Assembly (NCBI GenBank): GCA_033557675.1
Contig: JAWQRM010000139.1
Location: 1-29,118 of the forward strand
DNA: 29,118 nucleotides
Source: Coptodactyla brooksi
Taxonomy: Eukaryota; Arthropoda; Insecta; Coleoptera; Scarabaeidae
Direction of reading: 5' to 3'
The notes under the pieces are model-generated. The model was not told the DNA's origin. It worked only from the letters and a program-made list of their open reading frames with translations, and did not search any database. Shown here piece by piece: positions 1 through 8,945 of the stretch. Position 1 is the stretch's first letter; each line of letters opens with the position of its first letter. The position numbers were made by a program, and so were the translations under genes.

Positions 1-560
1 AATGACAGGAAATTAACTTGCTTTATTTATGAAGTTAAAAAGAAATAAAAAAGCACAACACAGAAATATTATATACCCCAGCAATTATCGCACAAACATG
101 TATTTAATATGCTTCAATAGGAGAAAGGCAGAGGAAGTACAAGCACAAATACTCATAAAAGTTTGTATATTAAAAATGCAAATAGCATTAGACAACCACA
201 TAGCATACCAGTTTACTTCGTTGCCTACACGTTAAAATCTCGGTATGCACGGTTTTCAGAAATGTCCAAGTTTCACGTGACCGTAACAGATTAGGCAACC
301 AACCTTGCAGTATGGTAATGATTAAAATAAAACACCCTAAATGTCGTAATTGGGAAAATCAACGGCGTAACAAAATTAATTTACTGTTAAATAACAGGAA
401 AAGAAATATTCATTATTATCAAAGGATATTAACAGTGAATCCCATATCGAAATTAGATGATACAGTTCTAATTAATAATAAATTACAACAAACACTTTGA
501 AAAATTTGAATAACGAAAAAATACTCAGTCAAGATCTGGTTACTTTTTAGTAACACACAC
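1..560. other. AT-rich DNA, no recognisable gene
   Basis: The short open frames here (about 60 to 68 codons) show no motif or coding bias that I recognise. A TTTATT at 22-27 would be an AATAAA signal on the - strand, so the left edge could hold the 3' untranslated end of a leftward gene outside the window. That is only a guess, because such hexamers are frequent in AT-rich DNA. Confidence 0.4.
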
Positions 561-648
561 TATAACATTATTACAATATTACCAAACTACGATATAAACA
601 ATTTCTGAGAACAGGAATCTGCATTTGATCATGTGAGACTTAAATCTA

Positions 649-1072
649 AAAGTGTACTGTAACAATAATAATTAAAAGAACATTGCAAACCAACGAAGTT
701 GATTTTTAAAAATGGATCCTCTTCTTGTATTCAGAGAACCCAAAAACATATAAATTCAGAAGAAAGAACCGGCTGGCAAAAAATGGAATTCTATGTCAGT
801 AACTAATTGTAACATTTCTAATTTGTTTTAAATATACCTGTTGATTAAAGACTACAGCATGCCATCAAGTATGTCGGTAAGAATCGGTAAATACTGTTTT
901 ATGCTTGTAAAAGTATTCAAAATATAATACGAATAACCAAAATGTGTGTTGATTGATAAAAAGAGAAAGATCACCTTGTTAAATGATCAAATTTTAATTT
1001 TTTCTTAAAAAATATGTGTGCTGCTGTAATTCAAAAACATATTTTGTTATTTACTTATAATAAAATTAATCT
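649..1072. repeat. Dispersed repeat, direct copy 1
   Basis: This block matches 1436-1857 in the same orientation over about 420 bp with many small differences. Shared landmarks are AGTGTACTG at the left, CCAACGAA, AAAAAATGGAATT, GTCAGTAACTAA, TTGTAAAAGTATT and, at the right, AACATATTTTGTTATTTACT. No coding capacity was seen. It is probably a fragment of a non-autonomous transposable element. The family was not identified. Confidence 0.75.
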
Positions 1073-1435
1073 TATTATTATCCTATATCTTAATATAGGA
1101 TATGTTACAAGTTAAATCTTTGTCAATGGATGGCAATGTTTTTAAAATTAAAAAAAAAAGCGATATAATTTCTGAGTACCCATAATATTTTGGCAGTTTT
1201 GTACAAAGTAGCCTTCTGTCAAATTAATTTGATCAAGTACCTATATATATTTTATTTCACTATGTTTTACATAGTAGACTCACGTTCAATTAATATGAAA
1301 TATTGAGCAATGCACAAGTGAAATTAGTTCCCAATTATCAATTTCGATATTGACCGGAAATTAACTTTGACTCAAATTGTAGAATGGAGAATGTATAAAA
1401 GTCTGTATGAAAGTATGAATAAAAGTAAATTTAAA

Positions 1436-2120
1436 AGTGTACTGCAACGATAATAATTAAAAATACATTCTAAACCAACGAAATTGATTTAAAAATGGTT
1501 TTTTTCTTGCATTCAGAGATCCCAAAAACAGAAATTCAGAAAAAAGAACCCTTGTTGACAAAAAATGGAATTTTGCGTCAGTAACTAACTACAACATTTC
1601 TAAATTATTTTAAACACAACTTTCTACAAACATCAAAGTATGTCATCGATCAATGTATGTCGATAAAAATTGGTTAATATTGTTTTATGCTTGTAAAAGT
1701 ATTAAGGATAGTCCTGTATATGAATAACCAAAATGTGTGTTGATAAAGACAGGAAAATCATCTTGTTAAATCATCAAGTTTTAATTTTTTCTTTAAAAAT
1801 TTGTATACTGCAGTAACTTAAAAACATATTTTGTTATTTACTTATAATAAAATTAATCTGAGTATGCTCTTCCTAAGTTTTAATAAATCGAGCACCTTGT
1901 CACGAAATGATTAGTCAATCTCTTTTTCGTAGACACTAGATGAAATAATAAGTGTAATTAAATAAATAAAACAATAATAATAGAACGCTTGATTCTTGTA
2001 ATAAGTAAGCCATTGTTCAAACATTAGTAGTTTTAGGGCTGCAGGCCTTTTTCTAAATAACTTTTTAAGGAATAAAATTTTTCCTTAATAACTATTTTTT
2101 ACAATTAATCGTTAATTCAT
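1436..2120. repeat. Dispersed repeat, direct copy 2 with longer right end
   Basis: The left part (1436-1857) matches 649-1072. The right part (about 1795-2120) continues beyond copy 1 and matches a third copy at about 5507-5815 inside the Nup205 last intron. Shared words there include TTTAATAAA, AAATGATTAGT/AAATAATTAGT, GACACTAGATG/GACGCTAGATG, TAAGCCATTGTT and TAGTTTT. The three copies together define one repeat family with staggered truncations. Confidence 0.7.
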
Positions 2121-2344
2121 TGTGTTTCGAAAACAATGCTTTTAATCAAAATTTTCAAATACGAAAAGGTCAATTTAAATGTAACGTCGAAAGGTAAAAA
2201 CTTATCACAATTTAAACTTCAAAACGATACATTTTGTGCTGAGTATCGAATAAGTTCACACAACACAGGAAATAATAGTTACTTATACAACAAGGGATTA
2301 AAATGGAGTTTAAAACCCAATTATTCCCGTGTTTTATACAATAT

Positions 2345-2645
2345 TTTATTTTTAATTCGAATTTAATAGCTAACTTGCTAAAAGTTGGCTATTAAATTAA
2401 AACTTCATGCGTATGTCACTTTACTGTCAAAGTGACAGCTAACGTCACTTTGACGTTAAAGCGACGTATGCATAAAGTTTTACCATATATCAGCTTGCCG
2501 TGATCCCTGTCGAGAGCAGCTTTTTACTTTCTCTTATACCGGTAGGTATAAAGAAAGTATTGCATTCTTTTACTTTAATTCCCTTGTGTTTAGCCCCCGA
2601 AAACTAACAATTAAAAACGTGTTTTAAATGCGAATTAAAAATAAA
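2345..2645. repeat. Foldback-like block of nested inverted repeats
   Basis: Outer arms 2345-2366 and 2624-2645 are inverted copies with 21 of 22 positions matching. Between and overlapping them are three more inverted repeats: 2360-2375 with 2383-2398 (15/16), 2401-2436 with 2444-2479 (30/36, most differences being transitions), and 2525-2540 with 2545-2559. This architecture suggests a small non-coding foldback or MITE-type element of about 300 bp. No clear target-site duplication was found. It lies about 200 bp upstream of the PIG-C start codon. Confidence 0.65.
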
Positions 2646-2759
2646 GATTTTAAAAAGCATAATAAACTTTTTTGGTTACCTATAACTTTTATAGGTTGGC
2701 GAAGCTGTAATTTACGATAGTTACTAACAGTTCTAAATTAACCCTGCATTTGTGATCAT

Positions 2760-2789
2760 GTTTGAGGTTATGTGAAGATAACCTCAAAC
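2760..2789. repeat. Perfect 12-bp hairpin just upstream of PIG-C
   Basis: GTTTGAGGTTAT at 2760-2771 and its exact reverse complement at 2778-2789 are separated by the 6-nt spacer GTGAAG. The hairpin ends 58 bp before the PIG-C ATG, so it would lie in the 5' leader if transcription starts upstream of it. A weaker 8-bp inverted repeat sits at 2678-2685 and 2689-2696. Confidence 0.7.
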
Positions 2790-2847
2790 GTCATTTGTCA
2801 AGTTACGCATCATACAGGTACGTGAAACATGTTTTAACGAAAAAAAA

Positions 2848-3699
2848 ATGGTGCAAGAAAAAATATGGAGGAAAATTTTATATGAAAACCAAGGTTTTTC
2901 TGATAATTATACCGACAAAACATTCCTTAAGGACTTACGTAAAAATGTACACACTCCGGAGGTAACGTTGAAAGACTGTATATTGGGAGCGAGCCGTTTA
3001 GCTCAGGAACTGTCCATCGTAGTCAGTTTTGTGATAATTTACGTATTTTTATATAACGATTGGTTACCGCCGCATTCCGTGTTGTTAACGGCAATTGCAA
3101 CGATATTACTCGGATACATTTTATACAGTAAAGTGATAAAAACTAAAACTTTCAAGAGCGTATTTACAAGTATCCGAACTTTTATCATTTTCTTTATTTT
3201 TGCTTATTTTTTCTCCCCCGTTTTGTATACGTTAACGGATACTATTAGCACCGATACGATTTACACGACAACCTTTTATATGATGCTCGTGCACTTGATA
3301 TTTTTCGACTACGGCGTACCTGCGGCAATCGTTTCAAACAGTTTGTCGATAAGCGCGGCGATGTTCGCTTCGATATGCTTAGCTTCGAGACTGCAATCGT
3401 CGTATCATTCCTTAGTTTTAATAACAGTCGCTATCGAATGTTTCTTGTTATCACCGATTCTACGTAAAAACTATTCGACGTATAAAGTGACCCCGTTGTT
3501 AATTTTAGGTATAGTTTGTGTATTGTACAGTGTATGCACGGTTTCGTTAGTACTATTTAGTTGTGCGTTAACGTTTATTTGTATAGTTTGTCCGATGTTA
3601 TTTATACGATATCAGAATTACAAGCGAAATATTTATGGCCCTTGGGACGAAGCAATAATAGATAATGCGGCACATATCAATGATCTCATTTATTCTTAG
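2848..3699 (+). CDS. PIGC: PIG-C, subunit of the GPI-GlcNAc transferase (Gpi2 homologue)
   Basis: PIG-C is a multi-pass ER membrane subunit of the complex (PIG-A, H, P, Q, Y, DPM2) that transfers GlcNAc from UDP-GlcNAc to phosphatidylinositol, the first step of GPI-anchor synthesis. The 283-residue single-exon frame is close to the usual family length of about 300. Family hallmarks are a cytosolic start with W-x-K-(I/V)-LYE and DNY (residues 7-21), FSPVL with STDTIY (122-139), HLIFFDYG (149-156), FASICLASRL (173-182) and a C-terminal GPWDEA (264-269). Hydrophobic stretches at about 52-72, 74-94, 110-128, 142-182, 186-203 and 215-255 indicate about eight membrane spans. The ATG is preceded by a run of A and followed by G, a good insect start context. 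No intron is needed. AATAAA at 3744-3749 is a plausible polyadenylation signal. The gene converges on Nup205. Confidence 0.95.
   Translation: MVQEKIWRKILYENQGFSDNYTDKTFLKDLRKNVHTPEVTLKDCILGASRLAQELSIVVSFVIIYVFLYNDWLPPHSVLLTAIATILLGYILYSKVIKTKTFKSVFTSIRTFIIFFIFAYFFSPVLYTLTDTISTDTIYTTTFYMMLVHLIFFDYGVPAAIVSNSLSISAAMFASICLASRLQSSYHSLVLITVAIECFLLSPILRKNYSTYKVTPLLILGIVCVLYSVCTVSLVLFSCALTFICIVCPMLFIRYQNYKRNIYGPWDEAIIDNAAHINDLIYS
3689..3694 (-). promoter_or_regulatory. Candidate polyadenylation signal of Nup205
   Basis: TTTATT on + is AATAAA on -. It lies 66 nt beyond the Nup205 stop and inside the last codons of PIG-C. No other canonical hexamer occurs between it and the Nup205 stop, so the Nup205 3' untranslated region probably runs antisense into the PIG-C coding end. 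Confidence 0.5.
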
Positions 3700-3743
3700 A
3701 AAATGTTAACAGCGTACGTTTAAAAATGTTACAAATATGAAAA

Positions 3744-3749
3744 AATAAA
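3744..3749 (+). promoter_or_regulatory. Candidate polyadenylation signal of PIG-C
   Basis: AATAAA begins 45 nt after the PIG-C stop. Cleavage 10-30 nt downstream would place the PIG-C 3' end at or within the Nup205 terminal exon on the opposite strand. Confidence 0.55.
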
Positions 3750-3759
3750 AATTTACAAT

Positions 3760-3843
3760 TCACTTAACTGGCACAAATTGTATTAGGCGTTTTATTTTTC
3801 TTAATAAGGCTTCGATTAGTCCTTTATCCGATTCCGAGCTATC
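3760..3843 (-). CDS. Nup205: Nup205 last coding exon
   Basis: This exon is too short for a plain ORF search and was found from its splice site and its peptide. On - , a pyrimidine-rich TTTTGTCTTTACAG acceptor (AG at 3845-3844) is followed by 27 codons and a TGA. The peptide includes IEALLRKIKRLIQFVPVK, which matches the conserved basic C-terminus of Nup205 (human ends in a similar ALVRRIRGLL segment). It starts in phase 0, which is what the preceding exon's donor at 7147-7146 requires. Confidence 0.9.
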   Translation of the reverse strand, partial: DSSESDKGLIEALLRKIKRLIQFVPVK

Positions 3844-3904
3844 CTGTAAAGACAAAATTAAATTCTTAAGTTATTGAAATAAAATCGTTTTAAGTTTTTG
3901 AAAT

Positions 3905-4205
3905 AAAAAAGTGTGATGAAATACTCTTAATTAACTTGGATGCACAGATTAAACATTAAATGGATACAACTACCTTTTTTAACGTCTGAAGACGTTAAAA
4001 ACTTTTTAATATAAGTTACAATGCTATCCATCTAAGGCTTGTGCACGGATATTTAGTTATGGAAAATTCAAAATTTGCATTTGGAAACGGCATAGACCAT
4101 GCATGATCATATTCATTGCTAATTTTTAGAAATGCAACTCTTAGCTTGTCAAAATTGGTTTACCAAATTTTGTTTCGGTCGACCAACTGAAGCAAACTGT
4201 TAAGA
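3905..4205 (+). mobile_element. Internally deleted mariner fragment (copy 1)
   Basis: This is a direct duplicate of 4217-4440 plus 4565-4620. Both copies begin with GAAATACTCTTAATTAAC and share a long 5' non-coding stretch. This copy lacks the start of the transposase. It jumps from the leader to the segment encoding CQNWFTKF, the mariner N-terminal helix-turn-helix region, then to GRP-TEAN, and ends. A perfect 11-bp palindrome (3976-3986 with 3991-4001) is present here and degenerate in the other copy. Confidence 0.7.
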
Positions 4206-4627
4206 TTGTTATAAGGGTGCTGAAATACTCTTAATTAACTTGGATGCACAGATTGAACATTAAATGTATACAAGTACCTTTTTTAACGTATGAAAACGTT
4301 AAAAACTTTTTAATATAAGTTACAATGCTATCCATCTAACGCTTGTGCATGGATATTTAGTTATGAAGATTCAAAATCTGCATTTGGAAACAACATAGAC
4401 CATGGATGATCATATTCATTAGTAGTTTTTAGAAATGCAACCTTTCTTAGTTTGGTGTTGAGTTTAACATGAAGTACAAAAAGCATTTCGTCATTTTGCA
4501 TTTTCGTAGAGGCAAGAAAACTGCTTCGATGCTCATGAAAAAATATGTGAAATTTATGGTGTTGATGTTTTGTCAGAATTGGTTTACCAAATTTTGTTTC
4601 GGTCGACCAGCTGAAGCAAACTATGTA

Positions 4628-4969
4628 CAGTAGAACCTCGATTATCCGAGTTTCGGTTAATCGAGATTCCTGTTAACCGAGCCAATAACGATTTTTTTTT
4701 TTGTGAATGAGCCTTGAGAATGACCACATTTTCTAGTTCACTCTCCATGCTACAGATTGAAACATAACTTTATATATGTATATTTTTATCATTTAAAAAA
4801 CGTTCTGTTGTTTTTATCCTAAAAGATGTTAAATTCGTGAGCACAGTGACTTTTTATACATTGCTGCACTCTTCTGTGTCTTCTTTCTTTATACAATTTC
4901 TATTAATCAAGATTTCCAATATCCGAGGTACTAGCGGTCCCAATTAGCTCGGATAATCGAGGTTGCAGT
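4628..4969. mobile_element. Pogo/Tigger-like MITE with TA target duplication
   Basis: Inverted ends are CAGTAGAACCTCGATTATCC at the left (4628-4647) and GGATAATCGAGGTTGCAGT at the right (to 4969). Both are flanked by TA (4626-4627 and 4970-4971), the target duplication expected for the Tc1/mariner/pogo superfamily. The ACCTCGATTATCCGA core is characteristic of pogo/Tigger-type termini. Extra copies of the terminal motif occur inside the ends (AATCGAGATT at the left, CCGAGGTA at the right). The 342-bp element has no coding capacity. It sits inside the mariner relic, so it is the younger insertion. Confidence 0.85.
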
Positions 4970-5506
4970 TACGGATCTTAGGAGTTTGGACTTTGATCTT
5001 AGTTTAAGCTGTTTATATTTACAAAACGAAAATGGCTTGGATTAGAAATCAAAGCCATAACCAAATCAAATCGCCATATGTGAGAATGATGAAAAGCTCT
5101 AAGTCCATTTATCAACCCTGAACGGATATTCGTAGAAGCTTGGATTCATTAAAAAGCTCGATATTTCAGTTCCTCATGAATTGAAAGATTCATTTAACAC
5201 AACACATCAATATCTTCGATTTTCTGCCATTTTTGAAACGAATGATAACTGGCAATAAGTAGTGGGTTGTTTACAATAACATCAAGTGCAAAAGATCGTG
5301 GAGTAAATGTGATGAACCAGCACAGCCCACATTGAAAGATGAATTGTGTCAAAATAAGACCATGCTGTCACTTCGCTGGGATTACAAAGATCTTATGTAC
5401 TTTGAACTACTTTCAAGCACCCAAACAGTTGATTCAGATGTGTACTGCAAACGAGTGAAATTAAATTATTCAAATTAAATGAATCAATCAAACAGAAATC
5501 TCCAAA

Positions 5507-5815
5507 TCAAAAATTTGTATGCTGTTGTAACTCAAAACATATTTTCTTATTTACTTATAATGAAATTAAACTTAGTATACTTTTTCCAAGGTTTAATAAA
5601 ACGATATACAGAGCATTTTGTATAGAGTGTCATGAAATAATTAGTTAAACTCTTCATCATAGACGCTAGATGTAATAATATACTGATTCATCTAATAAAT
5701 AAGCCATTGTTTAGAAATTAATAGTTTTGGGGCTAGAGGCGTCTTTCTAAATTACCTTTTAACGAATAAAGTTTCTTTTAATAGTTCTCTTGGAAATTAG
5801 TCATTAATTGAATTG
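5507..5815. repeat. Third copy of the 649-2120 repeat family, inserted in the mariner relic
   Basis: It matches about 1795-2120 in the same orientation and lacks the left portion seen at 649 and 1436. Mariner-derived sequence lies on both sides, with an overlapping duplication of the transposase middle. This suggests insertion into, or recombination between, mariner copies. Confidence 0.65.
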
Positions 5816-7147
5816 CATCCAAAAGAGATCATGCGGTCAGTTCGGTGGGATTACAAAGATCTTGCGTAATTTGAACTGCTCCAAACCAAACGATTATTTC
5901 AGATGTGCACTATAAACAACTAGTGAAATTAAATGAAGTAATCAAACAGAAACCTCCAGAATTGGAAAATCGTAAAATAATTGATATTCCACATCTTTAG
6001 TGACTTGTCAAAAATCATTGGAAGTTGGTTTGGAGTGATGTCACATCCACCATATAGCTCTGATCTTGCACCATCAGATTACCATTTATTTCGATTTTTG
6101 TAAAACTCTTTGAATGGTAAAACTTTCAATGATGATGCTATGAAATCACACATCGCTTTTTTTTATACTGAAAAGCACTAGATCTTCTATCAGCGCGGAA
6201 TCATCAAGTTGACAGAAAGATGGCAAAAAGCTATCAAACAAAAAGGAAAATATATAATTGAATAGATGTATCATCTGTTGTATGAAAATCGTGTTTTATT
6301 TCATACAAGAAAATCTACAATTCCTTTTGCAACAACCTGATAGTTTGCTTAAGCTATAAGATGAAAAATGTAAAATATTTTCAACCATTTGTTGTTGAAG
6401 TAAACAAAGCTGTACAACATTAAAGACATTTTTTCTTAGTAAATGAGCAAACGTACTTTTTAATAGTTCGAATATTTTTTTCGCATTTATAGAGAAAAAC
6501 AATCTGACTTGTTCTCATTTTAAAATGTTCGTGAAATTTTATTACATGGTCTGTAGAATAAGGTTCTACATTCTTGCCAAGTTCAGTTCCTCTAACTAAA
6601 ATCATGTTGTAGTAACCAGCATTTTTCGGTTTTCCCCTCGAACTTTGAAACCATTTTGAAACCAATTATTCACAACCTAGTTTCCTTGAAGTATTAAATA
6701 AACACCCCATATTAACACTTGCTAGCATCCAGGAGACATGGTCTCACAGCAGAAAATAAAAATAAATGATATATTACTTCTGCTAGTAGGTTCGTTAGCT
6801 TCAACACCTAAACATCTACTGAGCCTTCAACCCATAATTCACTCCACAAATTGCATTCACAAGATAAAACAATATGGAAATATCCTATTTAAAAGATAAA
6901 AATTGACAGTTCTTGAATGTCTATCATATGAAATGCCTATTTTTGCAGACAACAGGGCAATTAGTAAAAAATGACACTTTTTATTACAGCACACATTCAC
7001 ATTTCTTACGTCGATAGCGAACGAAATTATCTTTAATTGAAAGGAGATATCCTGAAATTTAAAATTTCAACTCCTATTAATTTTAGTCTCCATCACACGT
7101 CCAATCTATTGTATACAGATCTATCAAAATATAGACTATATACTCAC

Positions 7148-7272
7148 TTCGGCAGTTTCCAGCAGGTGGCTACAGAAACTATCAGTAAAAATGGATACCA
7201 ATCCTTGTTTCAAGTTACTGATATCATCGGTGGATACATGCCACATAACTTCTGACGAAGGTGCTAGAGTTG
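7148..7272 (-). CDS. Nup205: Nup205 penultimate coding exon
   Basis: The peptide includes VSTDDISNLKQGLVSIF and DSFCSHLLETAE, matching the region of Nup205 just before the C-terminal basic segment. The donor is a strong GTGAGT directly after the Glu codon (phase 0). The acceptor chosen is TTTCTAG with AG at 7274-7273. It supplies two bases that complete the split codon left by the 8946 donor. An alternative acceptor 9 nt downstream (exon start 7263) keeps the same frame and would remove three residues. Confidence 0.85.
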
Positions 7273-8945
7273 CTAGAAACATATGCAGAATAGTAAGTTT
7301 ATAAATTATATCAGAGAGGCAAATTTGCAGGTCGAAAACTATAATAGATATGAAAAAATATTGAACCATGCAGCCTTGTGTCTGTAGCAATATTTGTTAC
7401 CGTTTTTTATTTTAAATGCTACATTAAATGTTTGTTGGTTTACACAGGAGCTATGTATCATGATCCCGCAGCAATCATCATCCCTTTTTATATGAATTGC
7501 ATCATTCTTAATTAAATCCTAAAATGCCAACTACTTATAAATCATATTATTGTCAACGTAGAGAAGCACTTTGCAACATAGAGAAACAAACAAAGTTGCA
7601 AGCAAACAGCTTATTCTGCAGAGGTATAGCTGTCAAGCTCCTATATAGAAAGTAATAAATTTCAATAAAGGATTTTCTGCTTTTAGTAGTTCTAAAATAC
7701 TGAATTATGAATTTTTTCTTGGAAATATCAGATAATCTAAGAAGAAATACATGTCCTCGCAGTTTCCTATTTTACAAAACTCGGTTAATATTTTTAAAAA
7801 TGCATGTATAACATGGATATTTAAAAAGGGTGATATTGACAAACCTCCAATTATTGACCAATCAGCATATTACCAGTTAATTAAAAAATACTAAAACCAC
7901 ATCTGAAAGTGGCACACTGGAAATCTAGCGCATTTTGCGAAACAATAAGAAGATATATGCGAATAAAACCGGAACCTGGATGAACCACGAAATACTGAAA
8001 GAGTTGGGAGGAGAGAATATCATGAGGTACTATATAAAAGCATAGCAGACCAGCTATGGTTGGTTCATATCATAGAGAATGGTATAACAAAACTGATCAG
8101 AGCAATGACTAACTGCTAAACCAAGAACAAGAAGGTGATACACATAATGGAATACCTGAAAAGCATGGGAATAGAAAGATTCAGAAAAGGCAAAAAACAT
8201 GAAGGATTAAAGGAGAATAACTATCAAAGAATAATAATAGAAACTACCAAAATACACAAATTGTAAGACAAAAATATAAATGTGAGCCCTAATCCTCCTT
8301 GGTAATAGGATCATAAAATAAAAGCTTCTTTATGAGAAAGCAGCTATAACCAATAAAATAAATTAAATGTTTCTAATGTCAGATCACCACAACCTAATTA
8401 TGAATATTACTCAAGCCAATTGGATAAACTGTCTGCGCATAATTCATAAACATATTTTTCACCGTCATGAAATATTTGCAATACTATAGTATTGTACTAA
8501 AAATAGAAAGGGAATATAACTAATCAGGACAAAAAAAGCTTTTAGAATATCTTCTATTAGCTTGAGATTTGAAATATAAAATAGCTAACACAAGTTGAAA
8601 TATGAGCCAACATGTCAATAATGTGTTAACAATACTCATTTGCTATCTAATCCTTTTCAATTTGTGAATCAGTGGTTTCCAATTAACAATCAATCAATAA
8701 TTGATGCTATACCCACTTATATTTAACGCAATAAAATTGTTTTTACTGACATTTTAAACACATATGCCATGTCGAGTTATTTTGGGTTAACTGGATGAAA
8801 CGTTCGTTCTATCTTTTTAAATAACAAGTTACAAGATGTTACATAACTCCTGTGACACCCAAAATATTATTAAGTTTTCGACCTGCCATATAGTAGCATG
8901 CAAATTTGTTCACCTGTTAAAAAATAAACAAAATTACAAACTTAC
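7273..8945 (-). other. Nup205 intron (1673 bp)
   Basis: The donor GTAAGT begins at 8945 on -. The acceptor is at 7273. The sequence is AT-rich. A + strand stretch at about 7975-8240 has retroelement-like wording but no firm motif. Nothing else was recognised. Confidence 0.8.

Larger units (their letters stand above)
4217..6264 (+). pseudogene. Mariner transposase relic, cecropia-like, broken by insertions
   Basis: Translation in shifting + frames gives mariner transposase pieces in the right order: an N-terminal FRRGKKTA and CQNWFTKF segment (about 4470-4620), KLDISVPHELK (about 5155-5190), NNIKCKRSWSKCDEPAQ (about 5275-5330), YFELLSSTQTVDSDVYC (about 5400-5450), PPYSSDLAPSDYHLF (about 6045-6095) and a C-terminal IIKLTERWQKAIKQKGKYI ending in TAG at 6264. 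The first catalytic Asp of the usual TGDEKW motif is lost (TGN, then a stop before the W). The D of PSDYHLF is kept. A MITE at 4628-4969 and a repeat fragment at about 5507-5815 interrupt it. The MLSLRWDYKD region occurs twice (about 5365 and 5835), so two mariner copies may be joined. The subfamily assignment is tentative. Confidence 0.8.
3844..7147 (-). other. Nup205 last intron (3304 bp), filled with transposon relics
   Basis: The intron runs from the donor GTGAGT at 7147-7142 to the acceptor at 3844 on -. It contains two mariner 5' segments, a cecropia-like mariner transposase relic on +, a pogo/Tigger-like MITE and a fragment of the 649-2120 repeat. From about 6300 to 7147 I see AT-rich DNA with short open frames on both strands and nothing recognisable. 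Confidence 0.85.

Noticed and set aside
29..500. Two short + frames of 68 and 62 codons at the left edge.
   Set aside because: Codon use follows the local AT bias and no domain is recognisable.
6296..6665. Two overlapping - strand frames of 68 and 81 codons as a small gene.
   Set aside because: Lysine- and cysteine-rich chance translation, no recognised domain, overlapping frames in intron DNA.
6981..7055. Possible Nup205 last exon on - with a stop and an overlapping AATAAA.
   Set aside because: Its acceptor does not fit the phase left by the 7148 donor in the frame that gives the short ending, and the peptide does not resemble the family. The exon at 3843-3760 fits both phase and sequence.
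7975..8240. Retroelement reverse-transcriptase-like wording on +.
   Set aside because: Only loose resemblance. No catalytic YXDD or other firm motif, and several stops.
8887..8945. A 31-nt intron joining 8946 to an exon starting at 8914 on -.
   Set aside because: It is shorter than functional insect introns. The resulting peptide hits a stop within 14 codons and does not match Nup205. The 7272-7148 exon does.
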